Of a stretch of 64,000 nucleotides of DNA, positions 1 through 9,230 are shown piece by piece. The notes beneath the pieces are model-generated. The model worked only from the letters and a program-made list of their open reading frames with translations, was not told the DNA's origin and searched no databases. Source of the DNA: an uncultured Clostridium sp. (GTDB lineage Bacteria; Bacillota; Clostridia; Lachnospirales; Lachnospiraceae); the NCBI GenBank assembly GCA_937885015.1, contig CALAAS010000027.1:7888-71887 (forward strand). The letters are read 5' to 3'. The position numbers and the translations under genes are program-made. How positions within the stretch are numbered: position 1 is the stretch's first letter; each line of letters starts with the position of its first letter.

Positions 1-841
1 TCATATCATTCTGTGCCTCCGGAACGAATCCCAGCTTCTGAAGACTCTCTCCCAACCCTTTCCCGAACAGGCCGCCGGAGCCGATCGCGTAAAGTCCCTG
101 AAGCACCTGGTAGCCGCCGGACCGCGCATACTGGACCGGATTGACCCACACATTGATACGGCCCAGCTGATAATCCTTCAAAAGACCGATTCCCACCAGC
201 ACATGGCCAATGTAAGGCGCCACCGCCAAAAGTCCGACAGCCGTCCCGGCACAGGCAAAAAACGGCCATTTGATCTTGCATGCCACAAACAGCATGACAA
301 ACACAATTCCGCAGATAATGATACCAGAGCTCAGGTTGTTAGCCATAACCAAAAGAGCCAGCGGCGCTGAAAGACCAATAATCACCGCAACTGCTCTTCT
401 CTGGTTAATCTTCACACCCAACTTGGAAATCAGAACCGCCAGCAGAAGAATCAGGGAAATTTTAACCAGCTCTGTGGGCTGAAAGCGCAGCGCTCCAAAA
501 CCCAGCCAGCGTTTCTTTCCGTGGGACGCTATGCCAAGGGGGGTAAACATGGTAAGAAACAGTGTCACATAACTCATCACATACCCGAACGTCGCAAAAC
601 GCGCCCAGATATGGTAATCCACCTTTGACACCATGTACATTGCCACAAAGCCGACTCCGGCAATTACCCCCTGACGTATCATAAAATACGCCGGATTTCC
701 GTAATCCATCTGCGCTTTGTAGGAGCTGGCGCTGTAAATCATAATAAGCCCGAACACCGTCAGAAAAATAATGGTAAAAAGCAGGCTGTAATCATAAAAA
801 CGATGCGGTTTTTTCTTTTTCCTTTTTCCCGTTTCCGGCAT
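1..841 (-). CDS. ftsW: FtsW/SpoVE-type peptidoglycan glycosyltransferase, N-terminal part
   Basis: SEDS-family membrane protein that polymerises lipid II at the division or spore septum with a class B PBP partner. The gene runs off the left edge; 280 codons are visible from the ATG at 841 (MPETGKRKKKKPHRFYDYSL). A basic cytoplasmic tail is followed by hydrophobic segments. SEDS landmarks are readable: IYSASSY near residue 35, GIASHGKKRWLGFGALRFQPTELVKIS near 90, and ARSGGYQVLQGLYAIGSGGLFGKGLGES near 240. It lies 81 bp downstream of murD, the usual dcw order. FtsW and SpoVE cannot be told apart from the sequence alone. Family is certain; the C-terminus is missing only because the window ends. 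Confidence 0.93.
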   Translation of the reverse strand, partial: MPETGKRKKKKPHRFYDYSLLFTIIFLTVFGLIMIYSASSYKAQMDYGNPAYFMIRQGVIAGVGFVAMYMVSKVDYHIWARFATFGYVMSYVTLFLTMFTPLGIASHGKKRWLGFGALRFQPTELVKISLILLLAVLISKLGVKINQRRAVAVIIGLSAPLALLVMANNLSSGIIICGIVFVMLFVACKIKWPFFACAGTAVGLLAVAPYIGHVLVGIGLLKDYQLGRINVWVNPVQYARSGGYQVLQGLYAIGSGGLFGKGLGESLQKLGFVPEAQNDM

Positions 842-922
842 ATCCTCACTCCCCGCTTCCCGAACAAATCAAATTCCCATTTTTTTCTTTCGGCTTTTCA
901 TCAATCTCCGGTTGCAGATACA

Positions 923-2272
923 CTACAATCCTCTCACATACTCCTTAAATTTGCGGCCCCGCTCCTCAAAATTTTTAAACTGTCCCCAGCTGGCACAGGC
1001 CGGCGAAAGAAGAACATTATCGCCAGGATTGGCATAGGACGCACATACCTGTACCGCCTCCAGCAAATCCTCTGCATACATGATATCCGTAAAACCATGG
1101 CGTTTTGCACACTCGGCAATTTTATCCCTGGTCTGCCCGATGAGAACCAGGTAGCGAACCTTTCCATCAAAGCTCTCGATCCATTCATCAAATTCGGAAT
1201 GCTTGTCATAGCCTCCTGCAATCAGCAGCGTCGGTCCCGGCATTGCCTTGATGGCCTGCATGGCGGCATCCGGGTTTGTTCCCTTGGAATCGTTGTAATA
1301 TTTTACACCAAAACGCTCCATCACAAATTCAATCCGGTGCTCTACGGCCTCAAATTTCTTCACCGTCTCCCGGATCTTTTCCAGCGGCACTCCCATATTC
1401 ATGGAAATAGCCACAGCCGCCATAACATTCTCATGATTGTGGCGCCCCAGAATCTTCAGGTCATCAACCTTCACAATCTCCGTTATCTTCGCCCCATCAT
1501 TATATACAATGCTGCCATCCTTCAGATAATACCCTTTTTCCAGCTCCTGGCAGCTGGAAAAATAAATAACACTGACCTCTTTCAGACTTTCTCCAAACTC
1601 CCGCAGCACCGGATCTTCATAATTGAGAACGCAAATATCGCCCTCTTTCTGATTCTTCGTAATGCCTTCCTTTACCTCTATATACCGTTCCATCGTCTTA
1701 TGGCGGTCCAGATGATCCGGCGTAATGTTCAGAATCGCACTTACATTGGGATGGAAATCCATGATCGTCTCCAGCTGAAAACTGGAAACCTCTGCCACAG
1801 TAACGGAATCCTCCACCGTCTCCAGTGCATGCTCCGTATACGGATCCCCAATATTTCCCACTACAAACACGCTTTCATAGAAAGATTTCATGATTTCACC
1901 GGTCAAAGCCGTGGTCGTCGTCTTTCCGTTGGTTCCCGTAATGGCTGCGAGGCGGCCTCTGGCACAGTGGTACGCCAGCTGGATCTCGCCCCAGATCGGC
2001 ACACCAGCCTCATCCAGTACAGCTACGAACGGGGATTCCATAGGGATTCCAGGACTCACAATGGCCAACTCCACTCCCAGAAGATCTGTACGCTTTAATT
2101 CGCCCAGTACCACCGTTACCTTGGCATCCTCGTCAAAATTCTTCTTAAGCGTTTCTTCCTCCAGCTTGTCATTTCCATCATAGAGAACCACTTCCCCGCC
2201 CTTGGCAAGAAGAAGTCTGGCAGCCGCAATTCCGCTGATTCCGGTTCCCGCTACTAATACTTTCTGACTCAT
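923..2272 (-). CDS. murD: UDP-N-acetylmuramoyl-L-alanine--D-glutamate ligase
   Basis: Cytoplasmic ATP-dependent ligase that adds D-glutamate to UDP-MurNAc-L-Ala in peptidoglycan precursor synthesis. The 449-aa length is normal for MurD. The N-terminal Rossmann-like domain opens with VLVAGTGISGIAAARLL. The Mur ligase P-loop ITGTNGKTTTT is near residue 112. The central-domain DHLDRH and the C-terminal YNDSKGTNPDA and LLIAGGYDK motifs are present. The start is placed at 2272 because the AGGAGG lies 8 nt before this ATG but only 2 nt before the in-frame ATG at 2278. It follows mraY by 12 bp, so the two are co-transcribed and probably translationally coupled. Confidence 0.96.
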   Translation of the reverse strand: MSQKVLVAGTGISGIAAARLLLAKGGEVVLYDGNDKLEEETLKKNFDEDAKVTVVLGELKRTDLLGVELAIVSPGIPMESPFVAVLDEAGVPIWGEIQLAYHCARGRLAAITGTNGKTTTTALTGEIMKSFYESVFVVGNIGDPYTEHALETVEDSVTVAEVSSFQLETIMDFHPNVSAILNITPDHLDRHKTMERYIEVKEGITKNQKEGDICVLNYEDPVLREFGESLKEVSVIYFSSCQELEKGYYLKDGSIVYNDGAKITEIVKVDDLKILGRHNHENVMAAVAISMNMGVPLEKIRETVKKFEAVEHRIEFVMERFGVKYYNDSKGTNPDAAMQAIKAMPGPTLLIAGGYDKHSEFDEWIESFDGKVRYLVLIGQTRDKIAECAKRHGFTDIMYAEDLLEAVQVCASYANPGDNVLLSPACASWGQFKNFEERGRKFKEYVRGL

Positions 2273-2284
2273 ATCCATTTCCTC

Positions 2285-3241
2285 CTATAATCCTAAGTAT
2301 CCAACCAGGCAAAGGATTGCCGTTATAATCGAAAATACCGCCACAACTCTCGTCTCAGACCACCCGCACAACTCAAAATGGTGATGGATGGGAGCCATTT
2401 TAAAAATCCGCTTTCCGCCGGTCTTTTTAAAATACGTGACCTGGATAATTACCGACAGGACTTCTACCAGATAAATCAGTCCCACCACCGCAATAAAAAG
2501 AGGCATCTGCATCATAAAGGCACTGGCAGCCACAAAGCCGCCCAAAGCCAGAGATCCCGTATCGCCCATAAAAACCCGGGCCGGATATACGTTAAACAAA
2601 AGAAAACCCAAAAGACTTCCCACCACAGCTCCTGTAATAGGACTGATGCCGCTGTTCTCGCCGATGGCCACGATGGTAAAAAATGTGGCTACCAGAATGG
2701 TTACACTGGTACACAACCCATCCAGTCCGTCTGTAAAATTCACGCCATTGTCTGTCCCCAGCGTAATGAAAAACAGGGCTGCCACAAACAGCCATATCGG
2801 AAGATTCAGATACTGATCCGTAAATGGAATCCGCATAGCTGTGCCGATGGTCTGATTCGTCACAACATAATAGGCAAAAATCCCCGTGATCACAATCTGC
2901 CCCGCCAGCTTCTGCCCCGGCTTCAATCCCTCAGAGCGCTTCATCACAATCTTGATGTAGTCATCCAGAAAGCCAATCACACCAAAACCCACTGTCATGA
3001 AAAGAACCGGAATAATCCGTGGATAATCCTTCATGTAAAGCAGGGAGGTAATAATAATACTGGAAAGAATCACCAGTCCTCCCATGGTGGGCGTTCCCTG
3101 TTTTTTCAGATGGGCCTGGGGACCGTCATCCCGGACCTGCTGCCCGAATTTCAGTTTGTGAAGAAACGGTATCACAATCGGGCACAGGATCGCACTGATC
3201 ACAAAAGCAATGATAACCGCCAGTATTGTCTCATTAATCAT
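2285..3241 (-). CDS. mraY: Phospho-N-acetylmuramoyl-pentapeptide transferase
   Basis: Integral membrane enzyme that moves phospho-MurNAc-pentapeptide from UDP to undecaprenyl phosphate, giving lipid I. The protein has 318 aa and about ten hydrophobic segments. Family signatures are visible: KKQGTPTMGGL near residue 48, GFLDDYIKI near 95, the DNGVNFTDGLDGL Asp/Asn motif near 165, and the APIHHHFE histidine motif near 285. A TTG 12 bp upstream is in frame but overlaps the GAGGTG ribosome binding site, so the ATG at 3241 is the start. A good promoter lies just upstream at 3340-3368, so mraY-murD-ftsW can be transcribed apart from the rest of the dcw cluster. Confidence 0.96.
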   Translation of the reverse strand: MINETILAVIIAFVISAILCPIVIPFLHKLKFGQQVRDDGPQAHLKKQGTPTMGGLVILSSIIITSLLYMKDYPRIIPVLFMTVGFGVIGFLDDYIKIVMKRSEGLKPGQKLAGQIVITGIFAYYVVTNQTIGTAMRIPFTDQYLNLPIWLFVAALFFITLGTDNGVNFTDGLDGLCTSVTILVATFFTIVAIGENSGISPITGAVVGSLLGFLLFNVYPARVFMGDTGSLALGGFVAASAFMMQMPLFIAVVGLIYLVEVLSVIIQVTYFKKTGGKRIFKMAPIHHHFELCGWSETRVVAVFSIITAILCLVGYLGL

Positions 3242-3339
3242 GTCACACCTCAAACTCTTATGTAATTACAGCCTTTCCGGAAACGGCTCCAGTGAAACAA
3301 ACAAGGAACCGCTTCTAAAAATTAACTGCACACGTTAAT

Positions 3340-3368
3340 AGTATACGTCTTTTCCCAGGAATAATCAA
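3340..3368 (-). promoter_or_regulatory. Internal dcw promoter upstream of mraY
   Basis: Reading the minus strand, TTGATT (3363-3368), a 17-bp spacer and TATACT (3340-3345) form a good sigma-A promoter. It overlaps the stop codon of the upstream PBP gene and lies about 100 bp before the mraY ATG. It suggests that mraY-murD-ftsW have their own transcription start inside the cluster. Inferred from sequence only. Confidence 0.6.
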
Positions 3369-5131
3369 CTGCCGTTTTCATCCGTCTCTTCCCGCGGGAT
3401 TCCCAGATAAGGAAGAATATTCCCAAAGAGATCCCCGATCACAGGAGCTGCAATGGTTCCTCCATAATAGATCCCCTCTGGCTCATCAATGGTTATGAGG
3501 GCAATAACGCAGGGATCGTCTGCCGGAGCAAATCCGAGAAATGACGAAATATATTTTTTCAGGCTCCGGGGCAGCTTTTCGGAAGTAGCCGTCTTCCCTC
3601 CGATCCGATATCCGTCCACCCGGGCATTTTTTCCACTTCCCTCTGCCACCACCTGTTCCAGAATGTAGCGCAGCTGCTGACTGGTTTCCTCCGAAAGAAT
3701 CCGTTTCTGCTCCGGAAGCGGAAATTCCCGGTACGCATTCCGCTGCGGATCCATGGTTCCTATGCCCAGATGAGGCGTAATCCGCGTTCCCCCGTTAATC
3801 AAAGACGATGCCGTGGTAATCAGCTGCAGCGGTGTGATCTGAAATGACTGGCCGAAAGATACTGTGGCCAGTTCTACCAGTCCCATATTTTCCTTCCGGT
3901 GCATGATGGTAGCCGCCTCCCCCGGAAGGTCAATCCCGGTCTTTCCCAAAAGTCCAAACTCCGAAAAATACCGGTAAAAGGAATCTACTCCCAGACGCTG
4001 TCCCACGTCAATCAGTACCGGGTTGCAGGAATTCATCATTCCCTGCAGAAAAGTTTCGCCTCCATGGCCACCTGTCTTGTGACAGCGTATTTTCCGGTCC
4101 TCCACAATACGAAATCCGGGGCAGGAAAAAGAATCCTCCAGATCCACCGCTCCGGCCTCCAGACCAGCTGCTGCCGTAATAATCTTAAAGGTAGAACCCG
4201 GCTCATACGTATCATTGATACAGGCATTTCTCCACATCTGATTCAGCATATCCTGCCTGGAAAGCAGGCTATTTTTCCCCCCCAGGCCCGGTATCAGGGT
4301 AAACGGATCATTCAGGTGGAATTCCGGTGCATTGACCATAGCGAATATTTCTCCGTTTTTCGGGTTCATGACAATGATCGAAACGTGGTTTGCCTTTTTT
4401 GCCTCCATAACACGGTATGCCGCCTGCTCTGCATATTTCTGAATGTTTACATCCAGGCTGGTTACCAGGTCCTTTCCGGCTGCCGGCTCCACCCGATCCT
4501 CAGCTGCTCCGTCAATCTCCACGCCTGCTGCATCTGTCAGCGTCAGGATCAGGCCGTCCATGCCCTTCAGAACCGACTCGTACTCCACCTCCAATCCGAT
4601 AATCCCCTGATTGTCTCCGCCTGTAAACCCCAGCACTCGGGATGCGAGACTGTCATAGGGGTAATACCGCCTGTAATCCTCATCCACCTTGACCCCCGCC
4701 AGATGTCTGGCCCGGACGGCATCCCCCCTCTCCTTGTCCACATTGGTTTTAATAATTTCTCTGGCTGAACGGGTTTCCACCTTCTTTTTGATGGTGTCCC
4801 GGTCAAGTCCCAGTTCCTCACTCAGTGCATCTGTAACCGCCTGCGGATCCTCGATCTGATTGTGTACGACAGAAATGGTACAGACCGTCCGGTTATCGGC
4901 AATCACGTTCCCGTTCCGATCCAGAATGCGCCCCCGGGCCGCCTTGATAGCCCGCTCCCTCTGGTGCAGATCCTCTGCCATACTGCTGTAATAGTCTGCC
5001 TGATAAAGCATAAGGAAGAACAGCCTTCCCATAAGCCCTGCCATGCACAGGCAAAATGCAATCCATAAGAATACTGTTCTTCCTCTGTGGTGTGTCTGAT
5101 TCCGGCTCATACAAATTCCAGTCTGTTTCAT
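3365..5131 (-). CDS. Class B penicillin-binding protein (division/spore transpeptidase) with KTAT box
   Basis: Bitopic membrane transpeptidase of the FtsI/SpoVD type that cross-links peptidoglycan stem peptides. It has 588 aa: a short basic N-tail, one membrane segment (about residues 19-43), a PBP dimer domain (RGRILDRNGNVIADN near 67) and a transpeptidase domain. The active site has the STFK serine at 313 (YEPGSTFK) and SCN at 368-370. The third box reads KTAT at 513-516 instead of KTG(T/S); the codon is GCT, one base from a glycine codon. The start is unsure: neither the ATG at 5131 nor the one at 5110 has a strong Shine-Dalgarno. It is the second of two tandem class B PBPs in this dcw cluster. 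Confidence 0.92.
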   Translation of the reverse strand: MKQTGICMSRNQTHHRGRTVFLWIAFCLCMAGLMGRLFFLMLYQADYYSSMAEDLHQRERAIKAARGRILDRNGNVIADNRTVCTISVVHNQIEDPQAVTDALSEELGLDRDTIKKKVETRSAREIIKTNVDKERGDAVRARHLAGVKVDEDYRRYYPYDSLASRVLGFTGGDNQGIIGLEVEYESVLKGMDGLILTLTDAAGVEIDGAAEDRVEPAAGKDLVTSLDVNIQKYAEQAAYRVMEAKKANHVSIIVMNPKNGEIFAMVNAPEFHLNDPFTLIPGLGGKNSLLSRQDMLNQMWRNACINDTYEPGSTFKIITAAAGLEAGAVDLEDSFSCPGFRIVEDRKIRCHKTGGHGGETFLQGMMNSCNPVLIDVGQRLGVDSFYRYFSEFGLLGKTGIDLPGEAATIMHRKENMGLVELATVSFGQSFQITPLQLITTASSLINGGTRITPHLGIGTMDPQRNAYREFPLPEQKRILSEETSQQLRYILEQVVAEGSGKNARVDGYRIGGKTATSEKLPRSLKKYISSFLGFAPADDPCVIALITIDEPEGIYYGGTIAAPVIGDLFGNILPYLGIPREETDENGS

Positions 5132-5159
5132 TGGTACAGTATATTAGGAAATCAGCATT

Positions 5160-7370
5160 TTATTCCCCGGCCGCCCCCTGCGTCGGACCGGCACTCTCCG
5201 GCTGGCCAGGCGGCGTTTCCTCTCCGGCCGGACCGTCCTGGCCAATCTCCGCCGTCTGAGGCACTGTCCCATCGCTGGCAGGTCCATCCCCGCCCGAAAC
5301 TTCCGCATCCGCACCAGTCATTCCCGGCCTCGTATCCGGATAATTATAATCCTCATCCCCGGAGTCAATAAATTCCTCATCGAACGATGCCCAGGTTTCC
5401 TCCGGAGCACCGTCTGTCTCTCCGGTCTGGCTCTCTTCTGTCTCATTCCCGCCGCTTATGATGCCTTCCTCCTGGCCTGCCAGTTCTTCATTTTCCACCT
5501 GTTCCGTATCTCCGCTGGGGAACACATTCATATAGGGAAGAATCTCCCCCATGATTTTACTGGAAATCTCACTGGCAAACGTGGAATGGGCCTGTTCTTC
5601 TCCCGGAAGATGGGGTGTATCCAACACCACGTAAACCAGCACCTGCGGGTCATAGGCCGGTGCAAACCCAATGAAGGAAACCAGATAATTTTTTTCCGCA
5701 CGGGGCTGTTTCTGAGCTGTGCCCGTCTTTCCGCCCACCTCATATCCAACCACCGCCGCGGCCCCGGCCGTTCCTCCATCGCCGGAAACCGTCTGATACA
5801 GGGCATTTTTAATATAATTGGAGGTACTTTCCGATACCGTTTCCCGCACCAGGCGCGGAGAATTCTCCCGCACCACAGATCCCTGATCGTTCAGCACCTG
5901 TCGGACCACATGGGGCTCATAATAAGAACCTCCATTGATCAGGGAGCAGTAACCGGCTGCCATCTGAATCATGGTACAGTTATAGTTCTGGCCAAAGGCA
6001 TTGGTCGCAAGAGAAGCCGCGTCCATATTTTCCGCCCGATACACCAGACCGGCAGCATCGGCCTCCCCCGGCAAATCAATGCCCGTTCTGGAGCCGAACC
6101 CAAAAATATCCTGATACTGGACAAATTTTTCTTTTCCCTCCAGCTGCACAATCCGCATCATAACCACGTTACAGGATTTCATAAGTCCCTGGGTAATGGT
6201 TAGTGGCCCATGGCCGGCACGGGCTACACAGCGGATATCCCAGTCGCCAAAATGCAGCTTTCCGCCGCACTCAAACACTTCATTTCCGGAAATCACGCCT
6301 TCCTCTATGGCTCCGGCCACCGTGAAAGCCTTCTGAGGAGATCCTGGCTCAAAGGTATCGCTGACGCAGAAGTTTCGCCACATTTTGTACCAGGCATCTG
6401 CTTTCGCCTGCTCGCTCATGGCTGCCAGCTCCTCTTCCGTATAGTATGCGCTGAGGTTATACGGATCATTCAGATCATAACGGGTTGTTGTATCCATGGC
6501 CAGAATCTCTGCCGTATTGGGATCCATGACAATAGCTGCCGCCACGTTACTGCCAATTCCATTCTGCCATTCGTCCAGATACTTCTGCACTGTTTTCTGA
6601 ATATTGACATCCAATGTTAATTCCAGCGTTTCTCCATTTCTGGCCGGCTTTACCGTCCGCTCCAGATTGGCATCACTATTGAGATAACCGTACTCCCGTC
6701 CATTGGTTCCCGTCAGAACATCATTGTAAAACTGTTCCACCCCGCCGGAGCCATTGCCGTCCTTCAAGGCAAAACCGATCACATTGCAGGCCAGGTCCCT
6801 GTAAGGATATGTCCGTTTATATTCCTCCTCAAACCAGATTCCATTGATCCGCTGGTTGCCACCCTCGTCTGTGGGGAGTTTTCGGAACTCTCTGTTTTTT
6901 TCATTCTCATAATTTTCAAACTTTTCCTTATCTTCCACCGGAAGCTGCCTGGCGTATATGACGTACTGGCTATCCTTTTTTTCCTCAATCAGTGTTTTCA
7001 GTTCATTCCGATCGTATCCAAAACACTCCACCAGAGCATCCAGCGTCGCATCCAGATAGACGTAATTTTCATCTGTATCGAGAATCTGCTTGGGATCAAT
7101 AATCAAGTTGTATACTTTTTCACTGACTGCCAGATACGTGCCGTTTCGATCCACAATATTTCCCCGCTTGTAGGGGATCGTGCGGCTCTCATAATCCTGG
7201 TGACTTAAAACGATCTGGTTGTACGCCTCTCCCTGATCTTTTACCAGGCGGTAAAGCACCAGTACCAACGCAAACAAAGCCAGCGTAATTACCAATACGG
7301 TAATCGCCAGCTTTTCCTGCATATACCTCCGAAATGGTTGTCTTGGATTAGTGTTTTGGGATGTCCTCAT
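5160..7370 (-). CDS. Class B penicillin-binding protein with long acidic C-terminal tail
   Basis: FtsI/SpoVD-like bitopic transpeptidase of 736 aa. Residues 1-18 are basic and cytoplasmic, about 20-42 span the membrane, the dimerisation domain begins at YKRGNIVDRNGTYLAVS (about 67), and the transpeptidase domain follows. The serine box is SPQK at 344 (EPGSPQKAFT), unusual beside STFK; SCN is at 399-401, and GGKTGTAQK follows near 555. The last roughly 100 residues are low-complexity, rich in Glu, Gly, Pro and Thr, with no PASTA domain. The start overlaps ftsL by 23 bp; an alternative ATG at 7322 has a GGAGG at short spacing. It probably works with FtsW and FtsL at the septum. Confidence 0.93.
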   Translation of the reverse strand: MRTSQNTNPRQPFRRYMQEKLAITVLVITLALFALVLVLYRLVKDQGEAYNQIVLSHQDYESRTIPYKRGNIVDRNGTYLAVSEKVYNLIIDPKQILDTDENYVYLDATLDALVECFGYDRNELKTLIEEKKDSQYVIYARQLPVEDKEKFENYENEKNREFRKLPTDEGGNQRINGIWFEEEYKRTYPYRDLACNVIGFALKDGNGSGGVEQFYNDVLTGTNGREYGYLNSDANLERTVKPARNGETLELTLDVNIQKTVQKYLDEWQNGIGSNVAAAIVMDPNTAEILAMDTTTRYDLNDPYNLSAYYTEEELAAMSEQAKADAWYKMWRNFCVSDTFEPGSPQKAFTVAGAIEEGVISGNEVFECGGKLHFGDWDIRCVARAGHGPLTITQGLMKSCNVVMMRIVQLEGKEKFVQYQDIFGFGSRTGIDLPGEADAAGLVYRAENMDAASLATNAFGQNYNCTMIQMAAGYCSLINGGSYYEPHVVRQVLNDQGSVVRENSPRLVRETVSESTSNYIKNALYQTVSGDGGTAGAAAVVGYEVGGKTGTAQKQPRAEKNYLVSFIGFAPAYDPQVLVYVVLDTPHLPGEEQAHSTFASEISSKIMGEILPYMNVFPSGDTEQVENEELAGQEEGIISGGNETEESQTGETDGAPEETWASFDEEFIDSGDEDYNYPDTRPGMTGADAEVSGGDGPASDGTVPQTAEIGQDGPAGEETPPGQPESAGPTQGAAGE

Positions 7371-7830
7371 ACTGCCTTACATACTCACTTTCCGTCTTAT
7401 TATAAAGAAGAATCTGATCCTTATTGGCATATACCATGCCAAGTTCCTCTGTCGCCACCTGATAAATGTGGTCTAAATCAACGTAAGTGTCTATCCGCGT
7501 CTCCAATGCATCATTTTCCGATTTCAGATGCTCCAGCCGAAGTTCCAGTTCTTCAATGTGATCGATCCGCGTTGTAATGGAAGACTGTATTCTCAGATAA
7601 TTCATGCATAAAAACAGGGTAGCGATCGCCGCAATGGTCAGCGCAAATACATAAGGCCCATCCATATAAAGCGCTCTCTCCCGATTCCGGCGCATCATAT
7701 GGCTCCTGCGGTATTCTTCCCGAGTACTCTGCTCTGGTCTCACTTCCTGTACAGTTCTGTTTATTTTTCTGGCGGTACTGCCGTCCACATACTGAACGGC
7801 AGACAAAGGGCTTCTTTTTCTGGCAGCCAT
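7348..7830 (-). CDS. ftsL: FtsL/DivIC-type septum protein
   Basis: Small bitopic division protein of 160 aa. About 60 basic cytoplasmic residues precede one membrane segment (YVFALTIAAIATLFLCMNYL, about 60-79). An extracytoplasmic coiled coil with a leucine/glutamate heptad pattern follows (IDHIEELELRLEHLKSEND), and the end resembles FtsL/septum formation initiator proteins (TEELGMVYANKDQILLYN). Position between rsmH and the PBP gene is the classic ftsL slot. It should link the FtsQ/DivIB-DivIC complex to the septal synthase. A good AAGGAG precedes the ATG. Sequence conservation in this family is weak, so assignment rests mostly on topology and position. Confidence 0.85.
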   Translation of the reverse strand: MAARKRSPLSAVQYVDGSTARKINRTVQEVRPEQSTREEYRRSHMMRRNRERALYMDGPYVFALTIAAIATLFLCMNYLRIQSSITTRIDHIEELELRLEHLKSENDALETRIDTYVDLDHIYQVATEELGMVYANKDQILLYNKTESEYVRQYEDIPKH

Positions 7831-7839
7831 CTTGTCTCC

Positions 7840-8784
7840 TTACCTCCCTTTTTTCTCAAACACTCTCAGTTTTGCGCTTTTTGCACGTGGATTTTCTGAG
7901 ATTTCCTCTTCTGCTGGCAAAACAGCCTTTCTCGTCACGACCTTCCCCTTGCTTTTCCGTCCGCAGACACAAACAGGGAAATCCGGCGGACAAACACAGG
8001 GATTTTCATTGGTCCGGAATCTGTTTTTCACAATACGGTCTTCCAGAGAATGGAATGTAATGATAGAAAGACGTCCTCCCGGTGCAAGACGATCGATCAT
8101 CGTATCAATGGAATCCTCCAGCACCCGAAGTTCCTGGTTCAATTCAATCCGAATTGCCTGAAACGTCCGTTTGGACGGATGCCCCCCTGTTGCCCGAACC
8201 TTGGCCGGTATTGCCGCCCGAATGATCTCTGTCAATTCTCCAGTGGTCTCGATCTCTTTTTCCTGTCTTGCCCTCACAATGTGCTTTGCAATATTTTTCG
8301 CAAACCGATCCTCGCCGTAATCCCGGATAATTCGAAACAACTCCTGTTCGCTGTAGGTATTTACAATGTCTTTCGCTGTCTCTGTCTTTCGCTGGTCCAT
8401 CCGCATATCCAGAGGTGCATCCTCTTCCCGGTAGGTAAATCCTCGCTCTGCTGTATCCAGCTGATAAGAAGAAACTCCCAGATCCAGGTAAATCCCGTCC
8501 ACCTCCTGAATCCCCAGCTCGTCCAGAACCACCGCGATATTTTCGTAATTGTTTCTTACAATAACAACCCTGTCTCCAAAGGGCGCCAGCCGCTCAGAAG
8601 CCGCCGCAATGGCATCTGCATCCTGATCGATGCCGATCAGACGTCCGCTCTCCCCCAGCCGCTTCAATACTTCGCTGGCATGGCCGCCGCCCCCCAGGGT
8701 TCCGTCCACATAGATGCCATCCGGCCGAATGTTCAGGCTGTCTATTGTTTCCTCCAGTAATACTGATTTATGTTTAAATATCAT
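7840..8784 (-). CDS. rsmH: 16S rRNA (cytosine(1402)-N(4))-methyltransferase
   Basis: SAM-dependent methyltransferase, formerly MraW, that modifies N4 of C1402 in the 16S rRNA decoding centre. It has 314 aa, the usual length. The N-terminal HKSVLLEETI and SAM-binding VDGTLGGGGHASEVL (about 26-40) are diagnostic, followed by GIYLDLGVSSYQLD, GFTYREEDAPLDMRM and C-terminal ISFHSLED-like IITFHSLEDRIVKN. The cysteine-rich ENPCVCPPDFPVCVCG segment near the C-terminus is common in the family. Its ATG overlaps the mraZ stop in an ATGA, showing translational coupling. Confidence 0.97.
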   Translation of the reverse strand: MIFKHKSVLLEETIDSLNIRPDGIYVDGTLGGGGHASEVLKRLGESGRLIGIDQDADAIAAASERLAPFGDRVVIVRNNYENIAVVLDELGIQEVDGIYLDLGVSSYQLDTAERGFTYREEDAPLDMRMDQRKTETAKDIVNTYSEQELFRIIRDYGEDRFAKNIAKHIVRARQEKEIETTGELTEIIRAAIPAKVRATGGHPSKRTFQAIRIELNQELRVLEDSIDTMIDRLAPGGRLSIITFHSLEDRIVKNRFRTNENPCVCPPDFPVCVCGRKSKGKVVTRKAVLPAEEEISENPRAKSAKLRVFEKKGR

Positions 8785-9206
8785 ATTCCAAGACCTTCCA
8801 TGTTTTCTGCGATTTCATCCATATCATCATACACATTCTTCTCGATCCAGGTCGCCTTATTCCAGATTTCAATCCGGCTTCCCACACCTACAAGCACTAC
8901 TTCTTTCTCCAGTCCCGCAAATTCCCGCAAAACAGCGGGAAGAAGAATGCGCCCCTGACGATCCACCTCACAGGCAGATGCGCCAGCCAGAAAAAATCTT
9001 GAAAACTTTCGGGCATTGGGATTTGTAAGCGGCAGCGTCCGGAGCTTTTCTTCAAAGTTTTTCCACTCGGAATTATCATACACAAAAAGACAGCCATCCA
9101 ACCCCTTTGTCACCACAAATTCGTCTCCAAGCTGCTCCCTGAACTTCGATGGGACGATCAGACGCCCCTTCGCATCGATTGTATGATTGTATTCGCCCAT
9201 AAACAT
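8781..9206 (-). CDS. mraZ: Transcriptional regulator MraZ
   Basis: AbrB-like DNA-binding protein that regulates the dcw cluster by binding short direct repeats upstream of itself. The 141-aa protein has two MraZ/SpoVT-AbrB repeats: MGEYNHTIDAKGRLIVPSKFR at the N-terminus and CEVDRQGRILLPAVLREFAG near residue 80. The start is set at the ATG at 9206 (MFMGEYNH) with AGGTGA 7 nt upstream; the TTG at 9212 is less likely. It is the first gene of the cluster and its probable operator boxes are at 9231-9290. Confidence 0.96.
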   Translation of the reverse strand: MFMGEYNHTIDAKGRLIVPSKFREQLGDEFVVTKGLDGCLFVYDNSEWKNFEEKLRTLPLTNPNARKFSRFFLAGASACEVDRQGRILLPAVLREFAGLEKEVVLVGVGSRIEIWNKATWIEKNVYDDMDEIAENMEGLGI

Positions 9207-9230
9207 AGCCAATCACCTGCCATCCGATGT

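Noticed and set aside
803..2098. 431-aa open frame on the plus strand
   Set aside because: It lies antisense to murD, which has full family motifs; codon pattern and lack of a ribosome binding site mark it as a shadow.
2378..3265. 295-aa open frame on the plus strand
   Set aside because: Antisense to mraY and rich in His, Gln and Lys, the mirror of a hydrophobic gene.
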